A stretch of DNA of 64,000 nt from Pyropia yezoensis (Eukaryota > Rhodophyta > Bangiophyceae > Bangiales > Bangiaceae), in assembly GCA_009829735.1 (NCBI GenBank), contig CM020618.1, positions 14,738,568 to 14,802,567 on the forward strand, written 5' to 3'. Shown here piece by piece: positions 10,204-22,049 of this stretch. How positions within the stretch are numbered: position 1 is the stretch's first letter; each line of letters begins with the position of its first letter. The notes beneath the pieces are model-generated. The model did not search any database. It was given only the letters and a program-made list of their open reading frames with translations, and was not told the DNA's origin. Both the position numbers and the translations under genes were made by a program.

Positions 10204-11939
10204 TCCAGGAAGCTCTTGAGCTGCGTCTGGGTGTTAGGGAACCGGGCATCCCGGAGTGCCCGGGTATTGGCTTCGAGTACCCCTAGTTTACCAGGGGTTA
10301 TCTGGTGGCCCAGATACTCGACCGTCTGTTGGAAGAAGGCGCACTTCTTCAGACGCAGGGTTACCCCGGCGTTCCTCAAAAGGGTGAGTACCTCGTCAAC
10401 ATGTTGCACATGGTCATCCATGTTACGCGAGACGACGATGACGTCATCGAGGTACACTAGGCAGTTACGCCACTTCACCCCCGACAGTATAATGTCGATA
10501 GCCCGCTGGAATGTAGCGGGGGCGTTGGACAATCCGAAGGGCATCCTTAGGAACTCGTACACTCCACTGTGACAGACGAATGCCGTCTTGGGGATATCCT
10601 CGTCCGCCACCGTGATCTGCCAGTATCCCGCATTGCAGTCGATGGTGGTAGACACCGTAGCTTCCCCCAGGGAGTCGTTGCATTCATCCATCCTTGGTAA
10701 AGGGTAGGAGTCCTTCTTGGTAACCAAGTTGAGGCGTCGATAATCGATGCAAAACCGAGGGGTTTGATCCTTCTTCGGTACGATAACGACTGGGGCACCC
10801 CACTCCGACATCGAAGGTCGTATCACCTTCGCTTTACTCATCCTCTTCACTTCTCCATCAACGATCTCTCGTTGCATAGGTCCCGCTCGGTGCGGTTGTG
10901 ACCGGGCGGGGCGTGCGCCTGGTACCAGGTCAACACGATGTTGGGTTGCCCCAATGGTACCCAGGGCTCCGCCTGTCCACATGACGTCATGCTTTCTTAA
11001 CATCCGTCGTACCTCTTCGGCTACGGAAGGGGGAAGGTGGTCGAGGTCAGCCTCGGCCAGTGCCTTCAATGCTTCTTGGTCCTTCGGCGGAATATCCGCC
11101 GGTAATGATGGTCGACTAGGCTTCCCGTCATCGGGTTGCTGTTGCTCGGTGGTCTCGGCGACCGCCAGCACCTCAAGTGGGTCCACTCGACCTTCCTTGT
11201 CAGGGGTAAGGATATCTCCTTCGTAGAGCTCGGCAATCCCGAGGATAGTTCCCTTCGGGAGGGTGACTGCCTTACGGCGATAGTTCGCCATCACTAGGAG
11301 GGACGACCCTCCTGATGGGAGGTCTATGAGACCGTTGGCCATGGTCAACCCATGGCGCTTGTACGTCCTCAAGTTGGACTTGACTCTTCAGATGCCTGCG
11401 AGGTCACAGTTAACCGGGAGGACTGTCTCCGACAACGGCTCAAAGCGAGTTCGCTTGGCCAACCGAAGTGTCTTCGGCTCGACACTTGCGTACACCTCAG
11501 CCACGTTAACGAGGCTCCCTTGTAGCGTCAGGTCCCTGACGATAGCCGTGTGTCCTCGCTTCGTCCCGTCGGCTTCTTGAAGCTCGACGGTCCTCCGGCC
11601 TGGCCGGATTGCATCAACGTGAACGTTGATGAAGGTGCACCCCAGTATGCAGGGCACCGATAGGGTCTCACACACCAGGAAGTCGACTTCCGTGGTGAGT
11701 TCCCCGATGGTCACCCGCAGCGACATCGCTGCGGTCGTACGAATGAGGCGACCATTCGCGTCCTTGATGGTGGGTCCCCGAGTCACTCTGACTCGCGGAA
11801 GCCACTTGTCCGGGAGGGTATCCTTCCGGATAAGGTTGGGTCCAGCCCCTGTATCCAGTACAGGGTAGTACGATCGTGTCGACTGGGGGTCAACCCCCAG
11901 TGTGGCTGATACCTTGAAGTTCTCCAAGGTAAACAGCAC
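10158..11939 (-). pseudogene. pol: E2 copy A pol: protease and reverse transcriptase, one in-frame stop and a 3' frameshift
   Basis: 11388-11939 carries the aspartic protease active site (VLDTGAGPNLI). TGA at 11388-11390 interrupts the frame, which continues into the RT (CIDYRRLN, TIDCNAGYWQ, RMPFGLSNAPATFQ, VYLDDVIVVS). The YLDD catalytic pair is intact. The frame is lost by a 1-nt deletion at about 10203. Because the stop and the frameshift occur identically in copy B, they are older than the copying, or are true features of the element. TGA could have come from CGA by C-to-T change (inference). Confidence 0.85.
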
Positions 11940-12203
11940 GTGGCCTACACCGATATCCGGTGTAGCTCGGGCATCCTGAACTCCTGAGGACCCTTGTCTG
12001 GTTCCATGTGACGGGGCTTCCCGTCCTCTCCTCCCAACCTTGGTGGTTGGTCATCAATCCCCTGACGCCGTGTCGTCGGGGCCGGAATGTGTACCCGGGG
12101 GTTGATGCGGCGTCGGCTCAACCGCGCTCTCCGTGGGGCTTTCCCCGCGGTACTCCGGGGTGGCTTGCTTGGGTTACCACAGGGCCCCCGGTCATCCTTC
12201 CTC

Positions 12204-14228
12204 TTACTCGTTTCCCGCCCTTGGTAAGGTGCTGTCCGCCGGGACATCCGGCTGCGGAGGTGCCTCCTCGACGGCCAGTACTCCACCTGGAGCTGGCTGC
12301 TTACCCGGTGCGGGTCCGGGTGCTCTGGCGGGATACCCCCCGGTGGATGCCTTGCGGTGCGCCGCTGCCCGCCAAGACTCCTCGGGGATGAGTGGGCAGG
12401 AAGACACCCAGTGCTGGGGATCCCCACACAACATACATCTGGACGTGCCGGTCCCTCCTTGAGTTCGTATCGGGGTAGCCCCGTAGCTGCGGTTGCCTCC
12501 CTCGGGCGCCCGAGTGCCTGCTCCCTGGTAGGCCTTGGGTCCTTGGGTCAACCGGAACATGGACTCCCCCAACCGGTTGGGTCGGCCCGCAATCTGCGGA
12601 GGTGCCTCCGTGCGTACTGCCCATGTAGGCAGGGGCTGGTGGGGTTACCCGTAACCGGGGCATACCCCGTCGTCCGCACATACGGGACGCGCCGTCCCGC
12701 TCCCTCGTTGACCTGGAACTGGGTCCCAGCCGGGGCGATGTACGCTACCGTACCGTGCTCATCAATCACCGGCGTCGCCGGTAGCAACAGGTGGCCCTGT
12801 TGGTCAACTAGAGGTTCATCCTCGCCCGTAGGGGTCTGTTCGGTCGCCACCAGTACTGGTGCGGCCTTACGTTCCACCTTCTCTTGCCTCGGTACCGGGG
12901 TAAGACTGGGCTTGCCTCCCTCACCCTTGGGCTTCGGGGCCAAGGCACAATCCGGGTGTCGAACCCGGTAGGCGTCCCCTACGGACTTGCACATATGCAT
13001 CAGTCGACTGAAGTTCGTCCGGGCTGTATTGGCTCCCCGAGCGGATATCCGCACGTAGTTGGGTACTCCTGCGAACAGGATGGCCCGTAGCTCCCCTTCT
13101 CCGAGGAGCTTCCCCAGCTCGTAGTCGAGCTCTTGGATCCGGCGTCCAAACATCTCTTCATCCTCCCAGCTCTGGGCGGTGGCAGTGCGCAGGGCCCGGT
13201 AGTGGTCCTCGCACTTGTCCTCGCTGAGGTAACTGCTCAGCAGCTCCTTGAGAATCCCACGGTAATCCATGGGGGTGGCCGCGACCCTCAGTCCCGGCAT
13301 CGGGGATGCCTGGCGAAGAATGCCTCGCACCCGTTCATCAACAAAGAACGGGAGGATCTCCAGCGCCAGCCCCTCGTTAACGAGGGCCTTGTCCGCGGCT
13401 GCCTTGAAGCTAGTCAAGAAGCCGATGACTGCCAACGGGCGTCCGTTGGGGCCCCCGAACATAGGGACTCCCTTCATAAAGGTCTGCATAGAGCGGGTCG
13501 CTCGGTGCGACGTGTTACGCATCGATTCCGATACGGTGGTAGATCGGTCTTCCAAACGATAACGTTCGGGAGTCAGTACCGACCTGAAGACTTCGTTGAC
13601 GATCTCCGTGTCAGCGTCCTGGATATCCAGTCGCTTAGCCAGTTGATGAGCAAACTCATCGGACTCCATCCGCTTCAGTAGGCTCGCAGTTGCCTGCGCG
13701 GTCATTGCTTCCACCACTGAAGATGGTACTTCAGGCGTCGGCACTTCGGGAACCCGAGTTGCCTGGCCTCCTTCGTCGTGGGGATACTGTGAGAGGGTAC
13801 CCCCTCCTCCAATAACCGACTCTCCACCGGGCGTAAGTATCCGCCGGGTCGTGTCCGCGGAGTCCGCTTCGGGTGCTCCGAGCGTATCGCTCCGAGTGGC
13901 TCCGTTCCAACTCTGCCGACGAGTCGGATTCATACCCCATTGTGTCCGGGGGTTGTCCAGGAGTAGCCACACCGGGGTTGACCCTGGTGGACTCCGAAAG
14001 TGGTCCGGCCGGTTCGAACCGTACTGGTGTGGAAGGAACACGACGGGGTCCCGTCGTGTGGCGTGTTGACATCAACACTGCCATCGCGTCCTCCGTCCGC
14101 TCCTGGCGAGCGTCGAGTCCGGAAAACCGGGCCTCGATGCGGGCCATTGATGCCATCAGGGAATCCCCTGGTGAAGGAGGCGGCGGAGTGAGGTCGGTCG
14201 ATGACAGTTGAGGCGGGGCCCCGCCTCC
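12204..14228 (-). pseudogene. gag: E2 copy A gag, frameshifted and cut by the N gap
   Basis: It is the same gag as the whole copy B gene, here split by homopolymer indels (for example GGGG versus GGGGG near 12645 and CGGGCG versus CGGCG near 13829). The N-terminus disappears into the Ns. The zinc knuckle CMLCGDPQHWVSSC and the terminal AGNE-stop are present. GGGAAAC (12210-12216) precedes the TAA at 12204-12206. Confidence 0.85.
12210..12216 (-). promoter_or_regulatory. Putative -1 frameshift heptamer, E2 copy A
   Basis: G GGA AAC in the gag frame, followed by GAG and the TAA stop. Copy B has the identical site at 22056-22062. This is the same configuration as in E3/E4, although the downstream pol frame of E2 is further disturbed by indels. 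Confidence 0.55.
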
Positions 14229-14728
14229 NNNNNNNNNNNNNNNNNNNNNNNNNNNNNNNNNNNNNNNNNNNNNNNNNNNNNNNNNNNNNNNNNNNNNNNN
14301 NNNNNNNNNNNNNNNNNNNNNNNNNNNNNNNNNNNNNNNNNNNNNNNNNNNNNNNNNNNNNNNNNNNNNNNNNNNNNNNNNNNNNNNNNNNNNNNNNNNN
14401 NNNNNNNNNNNNNNNNNNNNNNNNNNNNNNNNNNNNNNNNNNNNNNNNNNNNNNNNNNNNNNNNNNNNNNNNNNNNNNNNNNNNNNNNNNNNNNNNNNNN
14501 NNNNNNNNNNNNNNNNNNNNNNNNNNNNNNNNNNNNNNNNNNNNNNNNNNNNNNNNNNNNNNNNNNNNNNNNNNNNNNNNNNNNNNNNNNNNNNNNNNNN
14601 NNNNNNNNNNNNNNNNNNNNNNNNNNNNNNNNNNNNNNNNNNNNNNNNNNNNNNNNNNNNNNNNNNNNNNNNNNNNNNNNNNNNNNNNNNNNNNNNNNNN
14701 NNNNNNNNNNNNNNNNNNNNNNNNNNNN
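14229..14728. other. Assembly gap of 500 Ns
   Basis: Exactly 500 N characters, probably a fixed-size placeholder. By comparison with copies A and B, a tandem element would need about 1.0 kb here (gag start, leader, a 363-bp LTR and the start of the aORF leader). Confidence 0.98.
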
Positions 14729-15028
14729 TGTTTACCGAGTGAACGGGGGCGGCCGCTCCCGCTTTTCGCGGGGGCGGTTTCGGGGTGAACCCTCTTGGTT
14801 GCCCCGTACGGGGTGTGGCCCCGGCCCGCCCAGGTGCCTGGGTGGAGCCCGTTCGTAGCCTCGTGGGGCGCGGGTCGACCCGCGCGCCTGCGGCGCTTCT
14901 CGTGGCCGTTTGTGGTCATAAGCGCGGGCGCCCGCGCTTCCTGGCTCGTCCGCGCGAGCGTTCCTCGTACCGGGTCGAGCCGGCCTCAGCTTTTCTGCAA
15001 GGGGCGCCCCTGCCACCCCGGTTGCACC

Positions 15029-17394
15029 ATGTCGGACCCCCAGGTACCCGGGGGCGAGGACGACCTCCTGCCTGAAGAGGGGGAAGAGGTGATGGTGGAC
15101 GACGTTCCCGTCTCCGCCACCGCCGCCGAGTGCTTCCTAGCGAGCTCGTCGGAGGACGAGGACGACCGGGTGACCGTTCGTGTGGCCCCGGACGGCGCGC
15201 CGGGCGGGTTGTCGTCTGTGTGTAGCGGCACGACGGCTCCGTCGGGTGGCGGACAACCGCGTGCAGCGGTGGCTTCTACCGCTTCTCCTCCGGCGGCCCG
15301 GATGGCTTCTGTCGCCGGTACCGGCGTGGCTCTACCTCAAGACGGTGTCGCCGGCGTGGCGGATGGTGTGGGCGGCACCCCGGCCAGTCCGGCGGGATAA
15401 GACGGCGCGGGTGCCCGCCCGGTTGGTGTGTCCGCTGCGGCGGGTAGCGGGTCTACCCGTGCTGCCCCCGTGGTACCCACGTCGGGTCCGGGTGGCGGCG
15501 ATGCTCTGCCCGCGGTGCCGCGGGCGTCTGGTGGTCAAGGTGGGTCTACACCGATGGCTGTGGACTCCGGTAGTTACTCCGGGCGGGCGCCGTCCTTCTT
15601 CTTCCTCCTCGGCCGCGTGCGACTCCGGCGCCGGCCCCTCTTCCGGTGGGGCATCCCCGGCGCCCCGTATTCTTCCTGTTCCTGCCCGGGTTGCCCCGTT
15701 GGGCGGCGGCGTCGCCGTGGCGGCGGGTCAACCCGCCATGTCGATGTTCGACTTCGTGGCTCGGGTTCGAGGCCTGACTGTGCAAGAGTCAATGGAGTCC
15801 GATGGGCGGATGCGGGTGGACTTCCACCTGCCCCATCCCCGTGGAGAGTCCTCCCGGCGCGTCAAGGTGGACCCGAGTTGGGAGCGGGAGTTGGTACGGC
15901 TGGTCAACCAGCCGAACGCGGTGCGAGTGGAACACCATTGGATCCTGAGTCAGCCGGACGACCGGCATGCGCAGCTCAGGCGTACTCGGTGGGACGGGGT
16001 GAGGTCTACCTCGACCCCGCCTTCGGGGTATGCGACCTGATTGCTCCCGCGTTGCCGCGGGAGATTGACTACCCGGCTAGTGCTCGGGGGATTGCGGCGG
16101 CGGCGGAGCCGGTTGCGTTTGGGGAGACGGTGGGCAGTACCGGTCGGTATCCCGACTTTGATTACTACCCGGGGTATCCCCGTATCTGTCGTTGACGGCT
16201 CCCTACCCGCCTATGGCGGGGTTGAAGTCGGCGTCGAGCTGGCGACGTAACCATGGTGTCATGGCGGATGCGTTTCGAACGGATATAACGTGTGCGTTGC
16301 AGACCGGCAACGGTCGTGCGCCGGTATACACTCCCGTGCGCCCGCCGCTATGGCAGGAGGGGTTGGAACCCGCCCCTGCTTTCCCGGTTTGACACCGGCT
16401 CCTGTCTCCGATACTTCGGGAGTGTGTTGGCCTCCCGGCCGGTCCACCCCTTGCAGGGTACATTCACCCTTGAGGTTACCCTCGGGCAGGCGTCCTCCTT
16501 CTTGCTGTCCGTCCGCCGGCAGGGGCGCCTGTTTCATCTTCCGACGGGTGTCCGTCGGCACATCGCGCAGTTGGGCGTGGACCTGATAGCTGCCAAGACC
16601 GGGTTGGCCCGGGAGTTCGAAGCCCTGCTGGCTGTTCACGATGCCGTGAACTGGGCTGGGGTGTTGGCCCTTCCCCGTACCGGGACCCGCAGGCTGGGGC
16701 TTCCCCCTTGCCTCGTCACTCGTTGCGTGTCCGGCGTACTCAGCCGGGTGAGCCTAGTTGCCATGGGTGGGCGTCCACCGAGGCCGTTCCTGACCTGGGT
16801 ATTCCCATGGTTATCCATGACCCTCTTCAGGTCCTTGCCCCGTGGTTCGGTAACCCGATACCGGCGGCGGTTGGCCATCGTCCCCGAGAGTGGGGCTCTG
16901 CGGGTGGGGAGCGTGAGGTGTCCCGTCGTCGGGCGGAGCCCCGCCGGGGTTACGGTGGAGCCCCTTCGCTAGGGTCCTACCGAGCCTCGTATCAGGTGCC
17001 ACCGGCTCCGGTGGTAGCCGTGTCGGCTCCTTTGGCTCCTCTGGCTGCGCCAGTGTCCGCTCCCGCCCCTGTCATACAAGACGGGGGTCCCCGTCTCTGG
17101 TATGAGGGCGTTGACGCCCTTGTTGCCCGCGCAATGCGGGAGGGTCTCTCTGTTAGCTGGGAGGATATCCCCTCAGGTGCTGCGCTAGTTGGGTCAGCGC
17201 GTTGCTTCAGTGGCGTGCTGGACCGCCTCCAGAAAGCTCTGGAGGACGTGGAGGCTGGCCGCAGCACCCTCGTCCAGCTATGCACCGAGGTAACTCGGGT
17301 GATTGACCGTCGTGAGATTGCCGACCGGTGGAGCACGGAGGTATACGCGCTTACGCGTGAGTGGCCTCCCTCGGGCAGTGGGTCTACCCACTGA
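15029..17394 (+). pseudogene. E2 copy B antisense extra ORF, frameshifted
   Basis: Counterpart of 5178-7547. It has the same ATG context and the same in-frame TAA (about 15398). Several 1-nt G/C-run differences (for example GGCGCCGTCC, CGGTGGGAC, CGGGGTATCC, TTTCCCGGTT and TTCCCCGTAC segments) break the frame relative to copy A. The last 228 codons (16708-17394) read intact. Which copy is right at each site cannot be told from sequence alone, but copy A gives the long open frame. Confidence 0.75.
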
Positions 17395-17871
17395 GGAGTG
17401 CTATTGGTTGTGAGGGAGAGGGCCCCGGTGACCCTTATGGTAGCCGGGTAGTAGTGAGTATAAACTCATCCCCTTTGGGGGCATTGCTTGCCTCTGTTTG
17501 CTGCCCTGGGGAGTACCCCTTCTGGCTCAGTGGTGCCTTGCCTCCCGCCCAACTTCTTCCGGTTGGTTCATGCTTGGGGAGGTCATCCTCCCTCACTTTG
17601 TGTTTTGGCTTGGGGAGCTCATCCTCTCGTGTAAGCCCCCTATTTACTTCGATATTATCGAAGTTAGCCTTTACCTTTAAGATAACTTATTAAGGTTCAG
17701 GTTTTACTTAGTTACCTAAGCTTGACTCTAGTTAGTTGCGTAAGCTTGGTTCGACTTAGAAACCCAAGTCTGATTTGACTTAGAAACCTAAGTCTGCCGG
17801 AACCATGTCACACCCTACTTAGTAGGTATAAGCCTCACCCCCAACAGCCGAAGTCGGTGTCGGTTGGGTTG
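17395..17871. terminator. AT-rich convergent spacer with palindromes (copy B)
   Basis: Duplicate of 7548-8025, with the same palindrome cluster and one homopolymer difference in a C run near 17840. Confidence 0.4.
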
Positions 17872-20048
17872 TTACAGTAGGCGTCGTCGCCTCATGTAAG
17901 GCATGAGGAGTTGGCGGGGTATATTTGCCGCCTGTTTCCAGGTGGGTGAGTCGTATCCGACCCACATAACCTTGACGTACCAGGGTCCTGGTAGGTCCGG
18001 GTCGGTGTGTCCGACCACGCTCTCTACTTGGTATGGAATCCCACCCGGTCCCACCGGGTCATCTGACCGGTGGGTTGTAAGAGCTTCATGTAGCAACCCA
18101 GCCGGTACCGGCTGAGGCTGTTCCGGCTTCGGAGCAGGTGTGACATCATTCACACTGATGCGTTGGATCTCCGTATCGGAGTGTAAGATAACAGAGTGGT
18201 CATCTCTGTGGAGAATCTGGTACGGTCCCTTGACCGGTTGCATGAGCTTGTTCCCCGGAACTTCTGGTGTCTGATATAGACCCAGTCACCTGTTACCAAG
18301 GTTGCGTTGCGCACCCGTAACCGGGCGTCGAAGTTCTTCTTATATCGAAGTTGTGTTCTGTCAAGGGCACCCTTGAGCTTAGGAATCATCCACGATAGCT
18401 TGGCCAACCAAGCTAGGTGGATACGTTCGGCCGGTCGGCCTTTCGGTGTATCATACCGAGTGCACCTGCCTGGTGGCAGCGTCAGGTTACCGACGCCTAG
18501 TGGCATGACCCACTCCAGCGGAGCGATGTTCGTGCTCCGATGCGGCCTGGCATTGTATGCCAGGGTGAGTACGGACAGAAGCCTGTCCCAAGTGTTCGTG
18601 TGCTCTGCCACGTAGCACTGTAGCATCTTGAAGATGGTGCGGTTGAACCGCTCCACCTGCCCGTTGGTTTGCGGGTGGTAGTCGGATGCCCGACGTGGTT
18701 CGATACCGAACATGCCCAGGACCTTAGTGCAGAATGCTGACGTAAGGTTTGCTCCGTTGTCAGAGAGGAGTTGCTTCATGACTCCGTATGCACTGATCCA
18801 GTGGTCAGCCACTGCGTTCATGATGGTGTATGCCGTATCATTCGGGATGGCTGCCGCTCGTGACAGCTCAGTGAAGCGGTCAGACATGACCAGGATGTAC
18901 CAGTTCCCTTCTTCCGTTACCGGAAGTGGCCCGAGTATGTCGATAGCGACTTGCTCGTTGGGCCCATCGGGTGGGAATAGCTTCATGGCAGACGCCTGCC
19001 TATGTAGACTCATGCGGTTACGCGCACAGGGGTGGCATCCCCTTACGTGGTCGACCACGTCGACGGCCATTGCTGGCCAGTAGAAAAACCTTCGCATTGC
19101 TGCGAACATACGTGAACCCCCCGGGTGTCCGGCTGTGGGGTTCTCGTGTTCTCGTTCCATGACGGCTTGCCGTAAGGACACGGGAACCACGACTTGAGGT
19201 CGTCCATCGGCGGGTGCCCGCCGGTATATGAGTCCGTCTTCGTTCTCGGAGAAGATGCCGGCCGTACCGGCCAGGAGGTTAGCGCGATGACGTCTACAGT
19301 CGTCGTCATTGGCTTGTGCTTCGCGGAAGTCCGCGAGGGTTAGTGGGCATGCTCGGTGTGCCATGGTATGGTCAACCATACCTTGGGTAGCGTTACCCAC
19401 CATGCAGACCGGTACCACCGGGATGTCCTCGTCCACCGGGCGGGTATCCCCGCTCGGGGTGTCGAGTCGAGACAATGCGTCTCCGAGATGGTGGGTTGAC
19501 CCAGCCTTATACACGGTACGGTAGTCGTGCTCGGCCATTTTTAGCCTCCATCGGGCTAGCCTCCCATGGCTATCGGAATCCTTGTCACCAAGGTTGAGGA
19601 GCCATCGTAGGGGTTCGTGGTCGGACCTCACGATGAACCTGGAGCCCTCCAGGTATGGACGGAGCAGTTGCACTGCCCATATAACTCCGAGGCATTCACG
19701 CTCGGTGGCACTATAGTTACGCTCAGCCGGGTTGAGTGTCCGGCTGAAGTATCCTACCGGACGTAGGTCCGGGATAACGTTATCGGTACCGATCAACGTC
19801 TCCCCCTGTAGCAGGGTGCATCCCAATTGGGTGTCGCACGCATCGACATCGATGACGAAGGTACCCCGTCGGTGCGGTAACGCAAGGACGGGTGGGGATA
19901 GTAGGGCTCGCTTCAGCGACTCGAATGCCTCCTCTTCGCTAGGCGAAGGGGGTTGGAGTACCTTGGGCAGGGTACTGCTCGTAAGAACCGTTAACGGTTT
20001 AGCTATCCGAGCGAAGTCCTTGACGAACCGTCGGTATACATTGCACAT
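17872..20048 (-). pseudogene. pol: E2 copy B pol: RNase H, integrase, chromodomain, one frameshift
   Basis: Same protein as copy A 8026-10203. A missing C in the run near 18254 splits it into 18150-20048 and 17872-18243, separating the chromodomain from the integrase. The catalytic motifs match copy A. Confidence 0.85.
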
Positions 20049-21784
20049 TCCAGGAAGCTCTTGAGCTGCGTCTGGGTGTTAGGGAACCGGGCATCCCGGA
20101 GTGCCCGGGTATTGGCTTCGAGTACCCCTAGTTTACCAGGGGTTATCTGGTGGCCCAGATACTCGACCGTCTGTTGGAAGAAGGCGCACTTCTTCAGACG
20201 CAGGGTTACCCCGGCGTTCCTCAAAAGGGTGAGTACCTCGTCAACATGTTGCACATGGTCATCCATGTTACGCGAGACGACGATGACGTCATCGAGGTAC
20301 ACTAGGCAGTTACGCCACTTCACCCCCGACAGTATAATGTCGATAGCCCGCTGGAATGTAGCGGGGGCGTTGGACAATCCGAAGGGCATCCTTAGGAACT
20401 CGTACACTCCACTGTGACAGACGAATGCCGTCTTGGGGATATCCTCGTCCGCCACCGTGATCTGCCAGTATCCCGCATTGCAGTCGATGGTGGTAGACAC
20501 CGTAGCTTCCCCCAGGGAGTCGTTGCATTCATCCATCCTTGGTAAAGGGTAGGAGTCCTTCTTGGTAACCAAGTTGAGGCGTCGATAATCGATGCAAAAC
20601 CGAGGGGTTTGATCCTTCTTCGGTACGATAACGACTGGGGCACCCCACTCCGACATCGAAGGTCGTATCACCTTCGCTTTACTCATCCTCTTCACTTCTC
20701 CATCAACGATCTCTCGTTGCATAGGTCCCGCTCGGTGCGGTTGTGACCGGGCGGGGCGTGCGCCTGGTACCAGGTCAACACGATGTTGGGTTGCCCCAAT
20801 GGTACCCAGGGCTCCGCCTGTCCACATGACGTCATGCTTTCTTAACATCCGTCGTACCTCTTCGGCTACGGAAGGGGGAAGGTGGTCGAGGTCAGCCTCG
20901 GCCAGTGCCTTCAATGCTTCTTGGTCCTTCGGCGGAATATCCGCCGGTAATGATGGTCGACTAGGCTTCCCGTCATCGGGTTGCTGTTGCTCGGTGGTCT
21001 CGGCGACCGCCAGCACCTCAAGTGGGTCCACTCGACCTTCCTTGTCAGGGGTAAGGATATCTCCTTCGTAGAGCTCGGCAATCCCGAGGATAGTTCCCTT
21101 CGGGAGGGTGACTGCCTTACGGCGATAGTTCGCCATCACTAGGAGGGACGACCCTCCTGATGGGAGGTCTATGAGACCGTTGGCCATGGTCAACCCATGG
21201 CGCTTGTACGTCCTCAAGTTGGACTTGACTCTTCAGATGCCTGCGAGGTCACAGTTAACCGGGAGGACTGTCTCCGACAACGGCTCAAAGCGAGTTCGCT
21301 TGGCCAACCGAAGTGTCTTCGGCTCGACACTTGCGTACACCTCAGCCACGTTAACGAGGCTCCCTTGTAGCGTCAGGTCCCTGACGATAGCCGTGTGTCC
21401 TCGCTTCGTCCCGTCGGCTTCTTGAAGCTCGACGGTCCTCCGGCCTGGCCGGATTGCATCAACGTGAACGTTGATGAAGGTGCACCCCAGTATGCAGGGC
21501 ACCGATAGGGTCTCACACACCAGGAAGTCGACTTCCGTGGTGAGTTCCCCGATGGTCACCCGCAGCGACATCGCTGCGGTCGTACGAATGAGGCGACCAT
21601 TCGCGTCCTTGATGGTGGGTCCCCGAGTCACTCTGACTCGCGGAAGCCACTTGTCCGGGAGGGTATCCTTCCGGATAAGGTTGGGTCCAGCCCCTGTATC
21701 CAGTACAGGGTAGTACGATCGTGTCGACTGGGGGTCAACCCCCAGTGTGGCTGATACCTTGAAGTTCTCCAAGGTAAACAGCAC
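20003..21784 (-). pseudogene. pol: E2 copy B pol: protease and RT, same stop and frameshift as copy A
   Basis: Duplicate of 10158-11939, with DTGA protease, TGA at 21233-21235, RT with YLDD, and loss of frame at the same missing G. No base change was seen by eye in the parts compared. Confidence 0.85.
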
Positions 21785-22049
21785 GTGGCCTACACCGATA
21801 TCCGGTGTAGCTCGGGCATCCTGAACTCCTGAGGACCCTTGTCTGGTTCCATGTGACGGGGCTTCCCGTCCTCTCCTCCCAACCTTGGTGGTTGGTCATC
21901 AATCCCCTGACGCCGTGTCGTCGGGGCCGGAATGTGTACCCGGGGGTTGATGCGGCGTCGGCTCAACCGCGCTCTCCGTGGGGCTTTCCCCGCGGTACTC
22001 CGGGGTGGCTTGCTTGGGTTACCACAGGGCCCCCCGGTCATCCTTCCTC

